Assembly: GCF_023017165.1 (NCBI RefSeq)
Contig: NZ_JALKBW010000001.1
Location: 1,178,001 to 1,242,000, forward strand
Reading direction: 5' to 3'
Origin: Gordonia alkaliphila
GTDB taxonomy: Bacteria > Actinomycetota > Actinomycetes > Mycobacteriales > Mycobacteriaceae
Length of the DNA: 64,000 nt
The position numbers were made by a program, and so were the translations under genes. The notes beneath the pieces were generated by a model, which ran no database searches, was not told the origin of the DNA, and worked only from the letters and a program-made list of their open reading frames with translations. Positions 7,485-16,666 of the stretch are shown in pieces (position 1 is the stretch's first letter; each line of letters opens with the position of its first letter).

Positions 7485-9877
7485 GACATCTCCTCCTCTG
7501 ACACCGTGTTGGGTCGCGGCAGGCTCGGCCGCAATTCCCTGATCAATCTATTCAATGATTCTTCTGGAATATCAAACGACTTCTGAAGGTTTCGTATCCA
7601 AGCCTTCGAAATTCCAGTCTTACCGGTTTTCAAATCCACGATGAGCACCAGTCGCTCGGCGTCATCCACGTATTGCGTAACAACAATATCGGGGCGAACC
7701 GTATCCTTTTGATTACGAGGGCGCGGCGTAATATTGCCATATTCATCGATCTCAGGAGGCGCACCCTTTGGCACCGACCATTCATGATAGACATGGAAGC
7801 CCTCCCCGAGTGACTGTGCAAACTGTTCAGCCCATTCGGACACGAGGTCCTCGAGAGCCTTGTGTACTTTTGATCCCCAGGTTGTTGGTCGTAGCAAGTT
7901 CTTGATCTGCTCTTCCAGTCCGTCGGGGATGTTCGCCGGATCCGCATCCCGCGCCTCCGCCAACGCCTCGAGCACGGCATTAACCACCTCGTGCGCCTGG
8001 TCGGCGAGTTCCCCGAACCGGTTCATCAACTCTTCGAGAGTATCGGAATCCAGTGGTGCAGTGGGGGCAGGTTCCCGGCTGGTGTCGCCATCGGGGCCTC
8101 CATCTTGGCTGAGAATGTTGAGCAGCCATGTGACCACTTCGCCGATCCTGCTGGCAGAACCTTCGTCGAGGCCGGGGACTGTCTGCCCGGGGAGTTGGTC
8201 TGTGGGTGGGGTCCACCATTCCAGGGGAATGCGCTCGAGAAGTTCTCGCGGCAGGAAGTCCTCGGCCCAGTCAGGGATCGTGGGCGAGTTCGGATCCACC
8301 GGCCCGGGCTCATCAGGTACTTGTCCGGGGGTGTCGGGGACCGTCGGCGGTTCGACGCCTGGCTCGGTCGCGGGCGGGTCGTTCGGCGACAACTCCGGCG
8401 CCTCTGGATCGTCACGGGGAATAGCCGGTTCCGGATCGACCGGGCTCAAATCTGGTTGACCTTGGTCCGGCTCTGGGACCGTTGGCGGCGGATCACCACC
8501 GAGGTCTGGCTGCTCCTGGTCACCCGGCCGGTCGGCATCGGGATCGTGCGGCCGCACGTGCGGTGTAGTTTTGGGTGGTTGTGTCTGGCCTCGAAGTCCG
8601 TCATCAAAAGTACCGCGGTGGCGTTCCTGCAGCTCACGGAGAAGGTCACGAATGCCGTCGTCGGCTAGATCCCCCAAACCGCCATCCGGATCCTCCAAGA
8701 ACCGACGAAGACCCTCAATCTCCTCGGGTGTCCCCCTCGAAATCAGGTCACGAATCATCCCGTCGAATGACTCTGGATCTTTGAGTAGGTCCGCTAGTGC
8801 TTTACGAAGTGCGTCACGTATCAGGCTGTCGATCGGGATCCCGTCAAACATCCGACCCAGTAGGCTGGCCACACCGGCCCCGAGTAGGCCCAGCAACGCG
8901 CCGAGTAGCCTCCCCAGTTCGACTTCAGGACTCGCCCGACCAGTCTCTAGCAAGGCATGGTCACTGGTCCTACCGTTGCCACGGTTGTCAATCGGTGTCA
9001 CCTGAGCCGGTGGCGGCGTCTCATCCAACTGTGGCGGAGCTTGCGGTTCCCCAGGCTGTGGAGCACTCGGAGGCTGAGCAACAACTGGCGGTGACGGCGT
9101 TGGCACCGCACGTTGCCAGTCACCGTCGCTAGGAGGGTCGGGGCGTCCTAGGTCGTACTGAGGATCCCAATCCGGATGATTCGGTCCCCACGGAACCGTG
9201 TCCTGGTGTGCGCCGCCCGTACTGTCACCAAACCCGTCACCGTCGACCGACTCGACTGCACTCGCCTCAGCACGACCGAGTATCTGCGACCGATTCCCCG
9301 ACGCTGTTCTTTTGCGCGGGTACGACGAAGCAGTCGCCGCTGCTCCAGCGACCAGCCACACCCATGCCGGGACACCACCTGATTCCTCGTCATCGACGAG
9401 AACCACATCTGGCGCCCCCGAGCCGGCTGGCACCGGTCCCGCGCCTGGGCCTTGTTCACGGGTATCGATCGGCGCTGGCCCGCCGCGCCGACCCGGCGGA
9501 ATTGGATCTGCCGGGGCGCCCTCCACCGCCGGCCCGGATGGCACGGTCGGGATCGGGCCGGAATCCTCCTGCCCGGGGAGCGGGACAATCGGAGTCCCGT
9601 TCCCCGCACCCGGGCCGTCACCCGGGCTCGCTCCGATATTCGGGGCCGGCGCCTCACCGGTCTGACCCGGCACCGTCGGCGGCCCCTGCTGCTCCATCGG
9701 CGGCGGCGTATAAGTCGGCACACTGATACACGGCCAACCCGGCCCATACTGCTCACGCATCTGGTCACACAACGCATCCGCGCCGCCAACCCGAACCCAC
9801 CAACACACTCACACCCGCAGCACCGACCACGACAGCCGTCGCCACCACCCGCCGCAAACCGGCACCCCGCCGGTCAT
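7475..9877 (-). CDS. Large Pro-rich membrane-associated protein with C-terminal PD-(D/E)XK nuclease-like domain, N-terminal frame broken
   Basis: The uninterrupted frame is 7475-9808 (777 aa). Its last ~140 residues fit a PD-(D/E)XK nuclease: H649-x3-E653 in KVHKALEDLV, then RPDIVV (D707) and VDLKTGK (D725-x-K727). Before this lie long Pro-rich linkers (about 30-140, 205-275 and 410-510), one clear membrane helix at about 147-163 (VPAWVWLVAGAAATA) followed by RKR, and a second hydrophobic stretch at about 299-319. The likely start is ATG 9877, overlapping the previous stop (ATGA). Read with one extra G in the C4 run 9865-9868 it gives MTGGGAGLRRVVATAVVV, a signal peptide, but a second one-base shift near 9787-9798 is needed to rejoin the long frame. 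Either the gene is damaged or the sequence has two indel errors. Function is unknown; a polymorphic-toxin or membrane-tethered nuclease are the main options. Confidence 0.7.
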
Positions 9878-10185
9878 CCCTCGCGCCCTCGCACCGCCGC
9901 AATCGCCGCGTCAATTCCCGCCCAGAACCAGCGGCCACCGATCGCCATCACCAGAAAGAACACCAGAAACACGGGGATCTGACCCCACCGCACAGCCCAC
10001 TCCGACAGATTCGTGATATTCGCTGCCGCCAACACCATCACCACCACACCGACAACAAACAACACGACCGTCACCACCGGCACCGACTTCCCGTCACCAG
10101 CAGACCCACTCCCCGCACCCTCGACGGCCGCAGGAACAGGCCCCACCGCGTCACTGTCGGGCTTGCGCATCGTCGCCTCGATCAC
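9874..10185 (-). CDS. Small membrane protein with two transmembrane helices
   Basis: A 103-aa protein starting at a GTG that overlaps the porin stop (GTGA). About 35 polar Gly/Ser/Pro-rich residues are followed by two membrane helices: VPVVTVVLFVVGVVVMVLA and IPVFLVFFLVMAIGGRWFWA, joined by a short NITNLSEWAVRWGQ loop. I do not recognise a family. It lies between an MspA-type porin and the large nuclease-domain protein and overlaps both, so it is probably part of the same envelope complex. Holin-like or chaperone-like roles are possible but unsupported. Confidence 0.75.
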   Translation of the reverse strand: MIEATMRKPDSDAVGPVPAAVEGAGSGSAGDGKSVPVVTVVLFVVGVVVMVLAAANITNLSEWAVRWGQIPVFLVFFLVMAIGGRWFWAGIDAAIAAVRGREG

Positions 10186-10809
10186 AGCTCACGCGCCTTG
10201 CCGTAGACATGCACCGTCGTATCGTTGCCCGCAGTCCCGATCGACACCCGCGTGAACGACCGCACCGCAACCGTCCCCACACAACCGGTCACCCGCAACG
10301 ACACACCATCAAGACTGATACCCGCAGCACCATTGACGAACGACTTCGTCCCGAAATCGACCACCTCGATGGTTCCGGGGCGCAAGTTCGCCGACACAGT
10401 ACCCATCACCTGACCACCGATCACTACCGCAGGCGGGTACGAAATCGACATCTGCGCCGTCGGACCCGCCGAAACTGCCGCCGTCAACGAATCAAAATGA
10501 GCACCGCAACCCACCTGGAACCCCGTCGACACCGAACCCGCCATCACCGGCGAAGTCCCGCACCGACACCCGCCCGAACCCCGCAAACTCAGGAAAGCCT
10601 CCTTCGTCGTCCACGGAGCATTATTGAGCGGATGCACCCGCACCACCCGCTCACCAGACTTCGTCGCCGTGACCTTCCACCCATCAGCAGACGCCCGAGT
10701 CACCGAACGATCAGCAGACGCCCCCCCCTGGAGCAGCCTGAGCCACCCCAGCACCCAACAACGGCACCACCGCCGCCACAACCACCAACACACCGCGCGA
10801 AAACCGCAT
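10182..10809 (-). CDS. MspA-family porin, frame broken in an 8-base G tract
   Basis: ATG 10807-10809 opens a classic signal peptide (MRFSRGVLVVVAAVVPLL, then AQA-AP). Its frame runs to a stop just past eight consecutive Gs (C8 at 10721-10728 on the plus strand). With seven Gs it continues as APGGASADRSV into the rest of the protein (208 aa in total). The body matches MspA-type mycomembrane porins: DGWKVTATKSGERV, TKEAFLSLRGSG, a GFQVGCG block, GTIEVVDFGTKSF and a C-terminal VTGCVGTVAVRSF. MspA porins form octameric channels in the mycolate outer membrane. It is the first gene of the operon. The break is either sequencing error, real inactivation or slipped-strand phase variation. Confidence 0.8.
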
Positions 10810-11183
10810 AGCTGAAACCCCCAAGTCAGAGAATCTGTGAATAACCCCGCTGAACACTACACACGGGGCGAAACACCCTGACCAAGCGCGTCAAATCTGC
10901 GAGTCCGAGCTCGCCCCCGACTCACACCGATCCCAGTTCCCACTTCGAGAAATCGCCGATGGCACTGCAGACCCTTCTACAGCAGAAGACCGGATCGACC
11001 TCCCACACGGAATCCGCGCCAGGCCTGAGTTAAAACTCTTTAGTGCCCGATACTGATGGCCACGAGAATTGGCGCTGGCATCGTCGGCGCGGTGTGTGCG
11101 GGCGGCGAGCCCATGACCCGTTGAGATCTACCCTCTCGAGTCAGGAGATCTTCGGCCACTCACGAGGGTGACACGCTGAACGC
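10810..11183. other. 374-bp intergenic region upstream of the porin operon
   Basis: No convincing gene. It should hold the promoter of the porin operon (leftward) and the 3' flank of the lactate-monooxygenase-like gene. A TTGACG at about 10890 reading leftward lacks a good -10 at the usual distance, so I do not call a promoter. Its base composition is somewhat less GC-rich than the surroundings. Confidence 0.4.
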
Positions 11184-12476
11184 TTAGGCGCGCCGGAGCC
11201 GTTTCAGGGCGGAGCGGTCCAGGTGGGCCACGTCGGTGTGGCCGGTCAGGCCGAGCGTGAGGTCGAGTTCGGCGATAATGTTCGCGACCGCTTCGCGCGC
11301 GCCGTCGGCACCGTTCAGCGCCAGGCCGTACATGTGCGGACGACCGATACACACCGCGTCGGCGCCCAGCGCCAGCGCCTTGAACACATCGGCGCCGGTG
11401 TAGAAGCCGGAGTCGGCGAGGATCTTGGTCTTACCCGCCACCGCGTCGGCGATGTCGACCAGCGCGTCGGTCGACGAGATGGAGCCGTCGACCTGTCGTC
11501 CGCCGTGGTTGGACACGATGATGCCGTCGACGCCGAGGTCCACGGCCTGCCGGGCGTCGTCCGGATGCAGGATGCCCTTGAGCACGATCGGCAGCGACGT
11601 CTTCTCGCGCAGCGAGGCGATGTCGTCCCAGTTCAGCGACGGCCGCGAGTAGATGTCCAGGAAGGTCTGCACGGCCGCGCGCGGCTCCGGCGCCGTCAGG
11701 TTCTTGCGCAGGTCGCCGGGGACGTTGCGGGCGATGGAGAACAGCGTCTTGATCGCGCCGAGGGAGATCTCCGGTCGCTCGTCGGCGGCATCGCGTAGGC
11801 GTTCGGCGACGATCTCCCAGAACGACGGATCCGAGGTGTACTGATTGATACCCTCGCCCCGAGCGAACGGCAGCGAGCCGAGGTTCAGGTCCTGCGGCCG
11901 CCAGCCCAGCATGGTGGTGTCCAGCGTGACCGCGAGGGCCGCCGCGCCCATCTTCTCCGCGCGGGCGATCAGGCTGTCGACCAGGCGATCGTCGGTGGAC
12001 CAGTACAGCTGGAACCAGCGCGGCGCACCGGGGGTCACGGCCTCCATCGCCGCCGCCACGTCCTCCATCGGCGCGCAGCCCTGATTGGAGAAGATGTACG
12101 GCACGCCCAGCTCCGCGGCGGCCTTGCCGATGTGCACGTCGGCGTCCGGATGGGCCAGCGCGCCCGCACCCACCGGCGCGAAAAGCACTGGCGCAGCGAG
12201 GGTTTGACCGAACAGCTCGATCTCGGTGCTGCGCTGGCTCACGTCGCGGAGCACGCGCGGCACGATGGCCCACTCATCCAGCGCGGCCCGATTGGCCGCC
12301 ATGGTGCGACCCTCCCCCGCGCCGCCGGCGATGTACGCCCACGCGCGCGCAGACATCTTGGCCTTGGCACGCCGTTCCAGTTCGGCGAAGTCGGTGGGGA
12401 TCACCGGCTTTCGCCCGTGGATACCCGCGGTGTAGACGTCGTTCTGGCGGGAGCGTCCGAAGTTCACGGTCACCAT
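11184..12476 (-). CDS. FMN-dependent alpha-hydroxy acid oxidase, lactate 2-monooxygenase-like
   Basis: A 430-aa member of the L-lactate oxidase / glycolate oxidase / FMN-binding alpha-hydroxy acid dehydrogenase family. Seen: FQLYWSTD (substrate Tyr), VTLDTTMLGWRPQDL, the FMN-Lys segment PIVLKGILHPDDA and the active-site SNHGGRQVDG with catalytic His and Arg. A long insertion around residues 215-270 before SLNWDDIASL resembles the extended loop of mycobacterial lactate 2-monooxygenase, which converts L-lactate to acetate, CO2 and water. It is 6 nt downstream of the DUF4334 gene and probably co-transcribed with it. Another 2-hydroxy acid substrate cannot be excluded. Confidence 0.88.
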   Translation of the reverse strand: MVTVNFGRSRQNDVYTAGIHGRKPVIPTDFAELERRAKAKMSARAWAYIAGGAGEGRTMAANRAALDEWAIVPRVLRDVSQRSTEIELFGQTLAAPVLFAPVGAGALAHPDADVHIGKAAAELGVPYIFSNQGCAPMEDVAAAMEAVTPGAPRWFQLYWSTDDRLVDSLIARAEKMGAAALAVTLDTTMLGWRPQDLNLGSLPFARGEGINQYTSDPSFWEIVAERLRDAADERPEISLGAIKTLFSIARNVPGDLRKNLTAPEPRAAVQTFLDIYSRPSLNWDDIASLREKTSLPIVLKGILHPDDARQAVDLGVDGIIVSNHGGRQVDGSISSTDALVDIADAVAGKTKILADSGFYTGADVFKALALGADAVCIGRPHMYGLALNGADGAREAVANIIAELDLTLGLTGHTDVAHLDRSALKRLRRA

Positions 12477-12482
12477 GACGGG

Positions 12483-12983
12483 TCAGCCTTTCGCCTGCGC
12501 GTCGGCATCGTCGCGCTGCAGATAGAAGTAGAAGTGGCGGTCCCGGACCAGCGAGGTCTTGCCGTTCATGATGCCCATCAGCGTGCGCTCGTCGACCCGC
12601 TTGAAGTGATCGATCACCGGCTGCCCGTCGTAGACCATCGACGCGGTCACTTCCCCGCGGAAGCCGACCGGCCAGAGGCTGGCCTCGCCCTTCCCGATCT
12701 CCTTGTTAGAGTACAGGTTTCCATTCTCGTCGCGGCAGACCATCGGCGCGACGTCGTACCAACTGCGAAACCACTTGCCGTGCCAACCGACCTTCTCCAA
12801 CTGCCCGTCCATCGGGTGCCCGGACGGCAGTTCGCCGCCGCGCCAGTCGCCGAGGATCTCCTCGACGGTCACCACCGGCAGTGCCGCCCAGATCGCGTCG
12901 AGGTCGGCCGGCTCGCTGATCTGCTGCGAGGCCACCCGCTCGAAGAAGGTCGACACGGCCTGGTCTGCGGAGAGTTGGCTCAT
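12483..12983 (-). CDS. DUF4334 / GXWXG-domain protein
   Basis: A 166-aa protein starting MSQLSADQAV. Features of the GXWXG + DUF4334 architecture are visible: ILGDWRGGELPSGH near the N-terminus, GKWFRSWYDVAPMVC in the middle and DERTLMGIMNGK near the C-terminus, ending in FYFYLQRD. The family is common in actinobacteria and of unknown function, probably a lipocalin-like binding fold. It is the first gene of a two-gene unit with the hydroxy-acid oxidase. Its start is 94 nt from the divergent acyl-CoA dehydrogenase start, so the two units may share regulation. Confidence 0.85.
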   Translation of the reverse strand: MSQLSADQAVSTFFERVASQQISEPADLDAIWAALPVVTVEEILGDWRGGELPSGHPMDGQLEKVGWHGKWFRSWYDVAPMVCRDENGNLYSNKEIGKGEASLWPVGFRGEVTASMVYDGQPVIDHFKRVDERTLMGIMNGKTSLVRDRHFYFYLQRDDADAQAKG

Positions 12984-13077
12984 ACCGGGAGCATATCTAT
13001 CGTGAGACCCGGGACACAGTGACGCAGTGCACATCTGCGGGCACGCGGCGGGCCGGACAGGCCGGAAGGTTCGACGA

Positions 13078-14181
13078 ATGACAGCGCACCGATACGACGA
13101 CCTGCGCGCACAGGTTCGCGCGTTCCTCGACGCGGAAATCGCGGCGGGCACGATCGCCCCGACCGCCGACAGCTGGTTGACCGGCTGGGACACCGAGTTC
13201 ACCCGGCGACTGGCCGAACGCGGCTGGGTCGGCATGACGATCCCGCGCGAATACGGCGGCCACGGACGCGGCCACCTGGAGCGGTTCGCCGTCACCGAGG
13301 AACTGCTCGCCGTCGGCGCCCCGGTCGCCGCGCACTGGATCGCCGACCGGCAGATCGCACCGTCGCTGCTCAAGTTCGGCACGGAAGCCCAGAAGCGGGC
13401 ACTGCTGCCCGGGATCGCCTCCGGCACAGTCTTTTTCGGCATCGGAATGAGCGAACCCGACGCCGGCAGCGACCTCGCCGCGGTACGCACCCGCGCCACC
13501 CGGGTCGACGGCGGCTGGGAACTCACCGGCACCAAGGTGTGGACCTCCGGCGCACACCGCGCGCACTACTTCATCGCGCTGGCCCGCACCCACCCGCGCG
13601 AGGACGGCCGACGCCACAACGGGCTCTCCCAGTTCATCGTCGATCTGCGCGGGCCCGGCGTCACCGTGAATCCGATCATCTCGATGAACGGCGGCCATCA
13701 CTTCAACGAGGTGGTGCTGGAGAAGGCGTTGGTGCCCGACGAGCGGGTCTTCGGCGAGATCGGCGCGGGGTGGACCCAGGTGACCAGCGAACTCGCCTTC
13801 GAACGCAGCGGCCCCGAACGCTTCCTGTCGACGTTCCCGCTACTGAGCGCCGCCGTCGAATCCGACGACTCGACGGTCGACGACGCCGCCCTCGGCGCGA
13901 GCATCGCCCGGATCGCCGGCCTGCACCACATGTCCGGCGCGGTCGCCGAAACCCTCGCGCGCGAAGAACCCGCCGACCTCGCCGCCGCCGTGGTGAAAGT
14001 GCTGGGCACCGCCACCGAAGGCGACATCGCCGACGTCCTCGACCTGACGATCGCCGACGACACGTCGCCACTGGGCGCGGCGGTCGCCGCCGCTGCCGAT
14101 CAGCGGCCCGGTTTCACCCTGCGCGGTGGCACCAACGAGATCTTGCGCGGCGTGATCGCCCGCGGACTGGGGATGCGATGA
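13078..14181 (+). CDS. Acyl-CoA dehydrogenase, alpha-type subunit
   Basis: A 367-aa acyl-CoA dehydrogenase. Seen: FGIGMSEPDAGSDLA (FAD/substrate segment), TGTKVWTSGAHRAHYF, the FERSGPER element with the probable catalytic Glu, and the C-terminal RGGTNEILRGVIARGLG FAD-binding signature. The start at ATG 13078 follows GGAAGG; an upstream in-frame GTG at 13027 has no ribosome-binding site. Its stop overlaps the start of a second, shorter acyl-CoA dehydrogenase-like gene. In actinobacteria such adjacent FadE pairs commonly form heterotetramers, often on steroid side-chain or CoA-ester substrates (known for mycobacterial FadE pairs). The substrate here is unknown. Confidence 0.92.
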   Translation: MTAHRYDDLRAQVRAFLDAEIAAGTIAPTADSWLTGWDTEFTRRLAERGWVGMTIPREYGGHGRGHLERFAVTEELLAVGAPVAAHWIADRQIAPSLLKFGTEAQKRALLPGIASGTVFFGIGMSEPDAGSDLAAVRTRATRVDGGWELTGTKVWTSGAHRAHYFIALARTHPREDGRRHNGLSQFIVDLRGPGVTVNPIISMNGGHHFNEVVLEKALVPDERVFGEIGAGWTQVTSELAFERSGPERFLSTFPLLSAAVESDDSTVDDAALGASIARIAGLHHMSGAVAETLAREEPADLAAAVVKVLGTATEGDIADVLDLTIADDTSPLGAAVAAAADQRPGFTLRGGTNEILRGVIARGLGMR

Positions 14182-15170
14182 GCGGCACCGAACTGAACGA
14201 CCTGATCGGGGCGGTGCTGACCGCGCACCGCGACGACCCGCCACGACTGTGGACCGAACTCGGTCGGGCAGGTCTCACCCGGTTGACCGGCTCGGTCGAC
14301 GGCGGCGGCAGCGGCGCGGGCTGGGCGGAATCCGCCGCACTACTGCGCGCCGCCGCCGCGCACGGCGTCGAACTGCCCGTCGCCGAACACGATCTGCTGG
14401 CCGGCTGGCTGTGCGAGCGCGCCGGACTACCGGTCGACGATCGTCGCCGCAGCGCCGCGGTCCTCGACGCGCACGGGCGGGCGCGGCGCGTCGGCTGGGC
14501 GGCCGCTGCCGAACGCCTCACGCTGCTGCACCCGATCGGCGACGGCTGGGCCGTATCCGACGTCGACGCCGCCGACGTCGCCATCACCCCGGGCCACAAT
14601 CGCGCGGACGCACCGCGCGACGACCTCGCCGCGGATCCGGCTGCGCTGCAGGGAGTTTCGGTAGATCCCGGCACGGTCGAGCAGTTCGTCCTGCGCGGCG
14701 CGCTGGCCCGCGCCGTCGGCATCACCGGTGCGCTGGATCAGATCCTCGCCGAGGTCCTCGAACACACGACGACGCGCACGCAGTTCGGCCGTCCGCTGGC
14801 GCAGTTCCAGGTGATCCAGCACGCCGTCGCCGACCTGGCCGCCGAGAACGCGTTGGCGCGGGCCGCCGTCGACGCGGCCGTCGGGGCGATCCCGGTCGAG
14901 GCGCCGCACGCCGACCTCGCCCCGCAGACCGCGTTCCGGATCGCGGTGGCCCGCTCGGTCACCGGGCATGCCGCGTCGATCGCGGTCCGCACCGGGCACC
15001 AGCTGCTGGGTGCCATCGGCACCACCCGCGAGCACCGGCTGCACCTGTTCACCCGCCCGATCCTGGCCTGGCGCAACGAGTTCGGCAGTGTCGCGCACTG
15101 GGACACCGTGGTGGCGCAGACCGCGCGGGCCGCCGGACCTCAGGGTTTGTGGCCGCTCATCACCGGCTGA
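14178..15170 (+). CDS. Acyl-CoA dehydrogenase-like beta-type subunit
   Basis: A 330-aa protein that keeps the helical C-terminal acyl-CoA dehydrogenase domain (EHTTTRTQFGRPLAQFQ, HLFTRPILAWRNEFG), but its N-terminal half is short and divergent and the GGTNE-type motif is absent. This is the pattern of the non-catalytic partner of heteromeric acyl-CoA dehydrogenases. ATG 14178 overlaps the upstream stop (ATGA), indicating translational coupling to the alpha subunit. A long open frame continues upstream of this start but only in antisense-like Arg-rich sequence within the alpha gene, so it was not used. The gene converges on the EthA-like monooxygenase 21 nt away. Confidence 0.88.
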   Translation: MSGTELNDLIGAVLTAHRDDPPRLWTELGRAGLTRLTGSVDGGGSGAGWAESAALLRAAAAHGVELPVAEHDLLAGWLCERAGLPVDDRRRSAAVLDAHGRARRVGWAAAAERLTLLHPIGDGWAVSDVDAADVAITPGHNRADAPRDDLAADPAALQGVSVDPGTVEQFVLRGALARAVGITGALDQILAEVLEHTTTRTQFGRPLAQFQVIQHAVADLAAENALARAAVDAAVGAIPVEAPHADLAPQTAFRIAVARSVTGHAASIAVRTGHQLLGAIGTTREHRLHLFTRPILAWRNEFGSVAHWDTVVAQTARAAGPQGLWPLITG

Positions 15171-15191
15171 CCGCACCCCGCGGCGAGCGGG

Positions 15192-16643
15192 TCAGGAGAA
15201 GCGCATCTCCTCGGTGACGTCGTACCGGCGCGCGTCGACCGCATCCAGGAACGCGTTGTGCCGCACATGCCACGGTCCCTCGTGCGCGGCCTTGGGCATC
15301 CGGTGGCCGGACCGCTTCACGTAGCCGGAGTCGAGTTCGAAGAAGGCGTGCGCTTCCGGCTGCCGCCCGTTCAGCGTCGGATAGGCCCGGGTGTACCCGT
15401 TGCTGCGCATGTGGGCGACCAGGTCGGCCACCGCCTTGCTGGTCAGATCCACCCGCAGCGTCCACGACGCGTTGGTGTAGCCCACCGACCACGCGAAGTT
15501 GGGCACGTCGTTGAGCAGGTAGGCCCGGTAGCCGTACCGGTCGCCGGGGTCGACGGCCTCGCCGTCCACCGACAGCGCGATGCCGCCGAAGGCCACCAGA
15601 TCCAGACCGGTCGCGGTCACCACGATGTCGGCGTCGAGCACGCGGCCCGAACTCACCCGCACCCCGTGCTCGGTGAAACCGGCGATGGTGTCGGTGACCA
15701 CCTCGGCACTGCCGTCGCCGACGGTCTTGTAGAAGTCGGCATCCGGGATCACGCACAGCCGCTGATCCCACGGCTCGTAGGCCGGTTTGAAGTGCTTGTC
15801 CACGTCGTAGCCCTTGGGCAGGTAGTGCACCGCGAGCCTGCGGATGAGGCGCCGCGCGGTCTTCGGGAACCGCCGACAGAACAGATACAGCGCCATGGTG
15901 ATCGCGACGTTTCGGTACCGAATGAGGTCGTGCGCCAACTGTTTCGGCAGCAGCCGCTGCGCCAGGTTGGTCATCGGATCGGTCCACGGATACGGGAACA
16001 GATAGCTGGGTGAGCGCTGCAGCATCACGACGTGCTCGGCGTCGGCGGCCAGCGCCGGAATCAGCGTCACCGCCGTCGCGCCGCTGCCGATCACCACCAC
16101 CTTCTTGCCGGTGTGGTCGAGGTCCTCGGGCCAGAACTGCGGGTGCACCATGGTGCCCGCGTAGTCCTCCTCGCCCGGGAAGTCGGGCCGGTACCCGGCG
16201 TCGTACCGAAAGTAGCCGGTGCACAGGTAGAGCATCCGGGCACGCTCGGTGCGGGGTTCGTCGTCGACCAGCAGGTCGACGGTCCACAGGTCGGTGTCGG
16301 TGTCGAAGTTCGCCGACACCACCTCGGTGGAGAACTGGATGTGCGGGTAAATACCGAAGTCGCGGGCGGTGTTCTCCAGGTAGTCGCGGATCTCGCCGCC
16401 GGTCGCCATGGTGCGGTCGCCGCGCCACGGGTTCCACGGGAAACTGAGCGTGAAGATGTCCGAGTCGCTGCGGACCCCGGGGTAGCGGAACAGGTCCCAG
16501 GTGCCGCCGATCCGCTCCCGCTGCTCCACCATCAGGTACTTGAGGTCCGGATTCCGTTCTCGCAGCCGGTAGGCCGCGTCGATACCGGAGAGACCGGCCC
16601 CGACGATGAGGACGTCGAAGAACTCGGAATCGTTGTGCACCAT
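15192..16643 (-). CDS. Flavin-containing Baeyer-Villiger-type monooxygenase (EthA-like)
   Basis: A 483-aa FAD/NADPH monooxygenase, close in length to mycobacterial EthA. Seen: the first Rossmann motif DVLIVGAGLSGIDAA, GGTWDLFRYPGVRSDSD, the Baeyer-Villiger-like fingerprint AGTMVHPQFWPED (with Tyr in place of the first Phe), the second nucleotide motif VVVIGSGATAVTL and an ATGLDL strand. Such enzymes insert oxygen next to ketones or oxidise sulfur and nitrogen, and EthA activates thioamide pro-drugs. It follows Ku on the same strand with 23 nt between them and may be read from the ku promoter. Physiological substrate unknown. Confidence 0.9.
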   Translation of the reverse strand: MVHNDSEFFDVLIVGAGLSGIDAAYRLRERNPDLKYLMVEQRERIGGTWDLFRYPGVRSDSDIFTLSFPWNPWRGDRTMATGGEIRDYLENTARDFGIYPHIQFSTEVVSANFDTDTDLWTVDLLVDDEPRTERARMLYLCTGYFRYDAGYRPDFPGEEDYAGTMVHPQFWPEDLDHTGKKVVVIGSGATAVTLIPALAADAEHVVMLQRSPSYLFPYPWTDPMTNLAQRLLPKQLAHDLIRYRNVAITMALYLFCRRFPKTARRLIRRLAVHYLPKGYDVDKHFKPAYEPWDQRLCVIPDADFYKTVGDGSAEVVTDTIAGFTEHGVRVSSGRVLDADIVVTATGLDLVAFGGIALSVDGEAVDPGDRYGYRAYLLNDVPNFAWSVGYTNASWTLRVDLTSKAVADLVAHMRSNGYTRAYPTLNGRQPEAHAFFELDSGYVKRSGHRMPKAAHEGPWHVRHNAFLDAVDARRYDVTEEMRFS

Positions 16644-16666
16644 GGGTTCTCGTATCTCTTCTCGAG

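Noticed and set aside
10182..10793. Porin start at GTG near 10793 (MCWWLWRRW)
   Set aside because: This start gives a Trp/Cys/Arg-rich leader with no cleavage site, while ATG 10807-10809 in the neighbouring frame gives a textbook signal peptide, so a frame break is the better reading.
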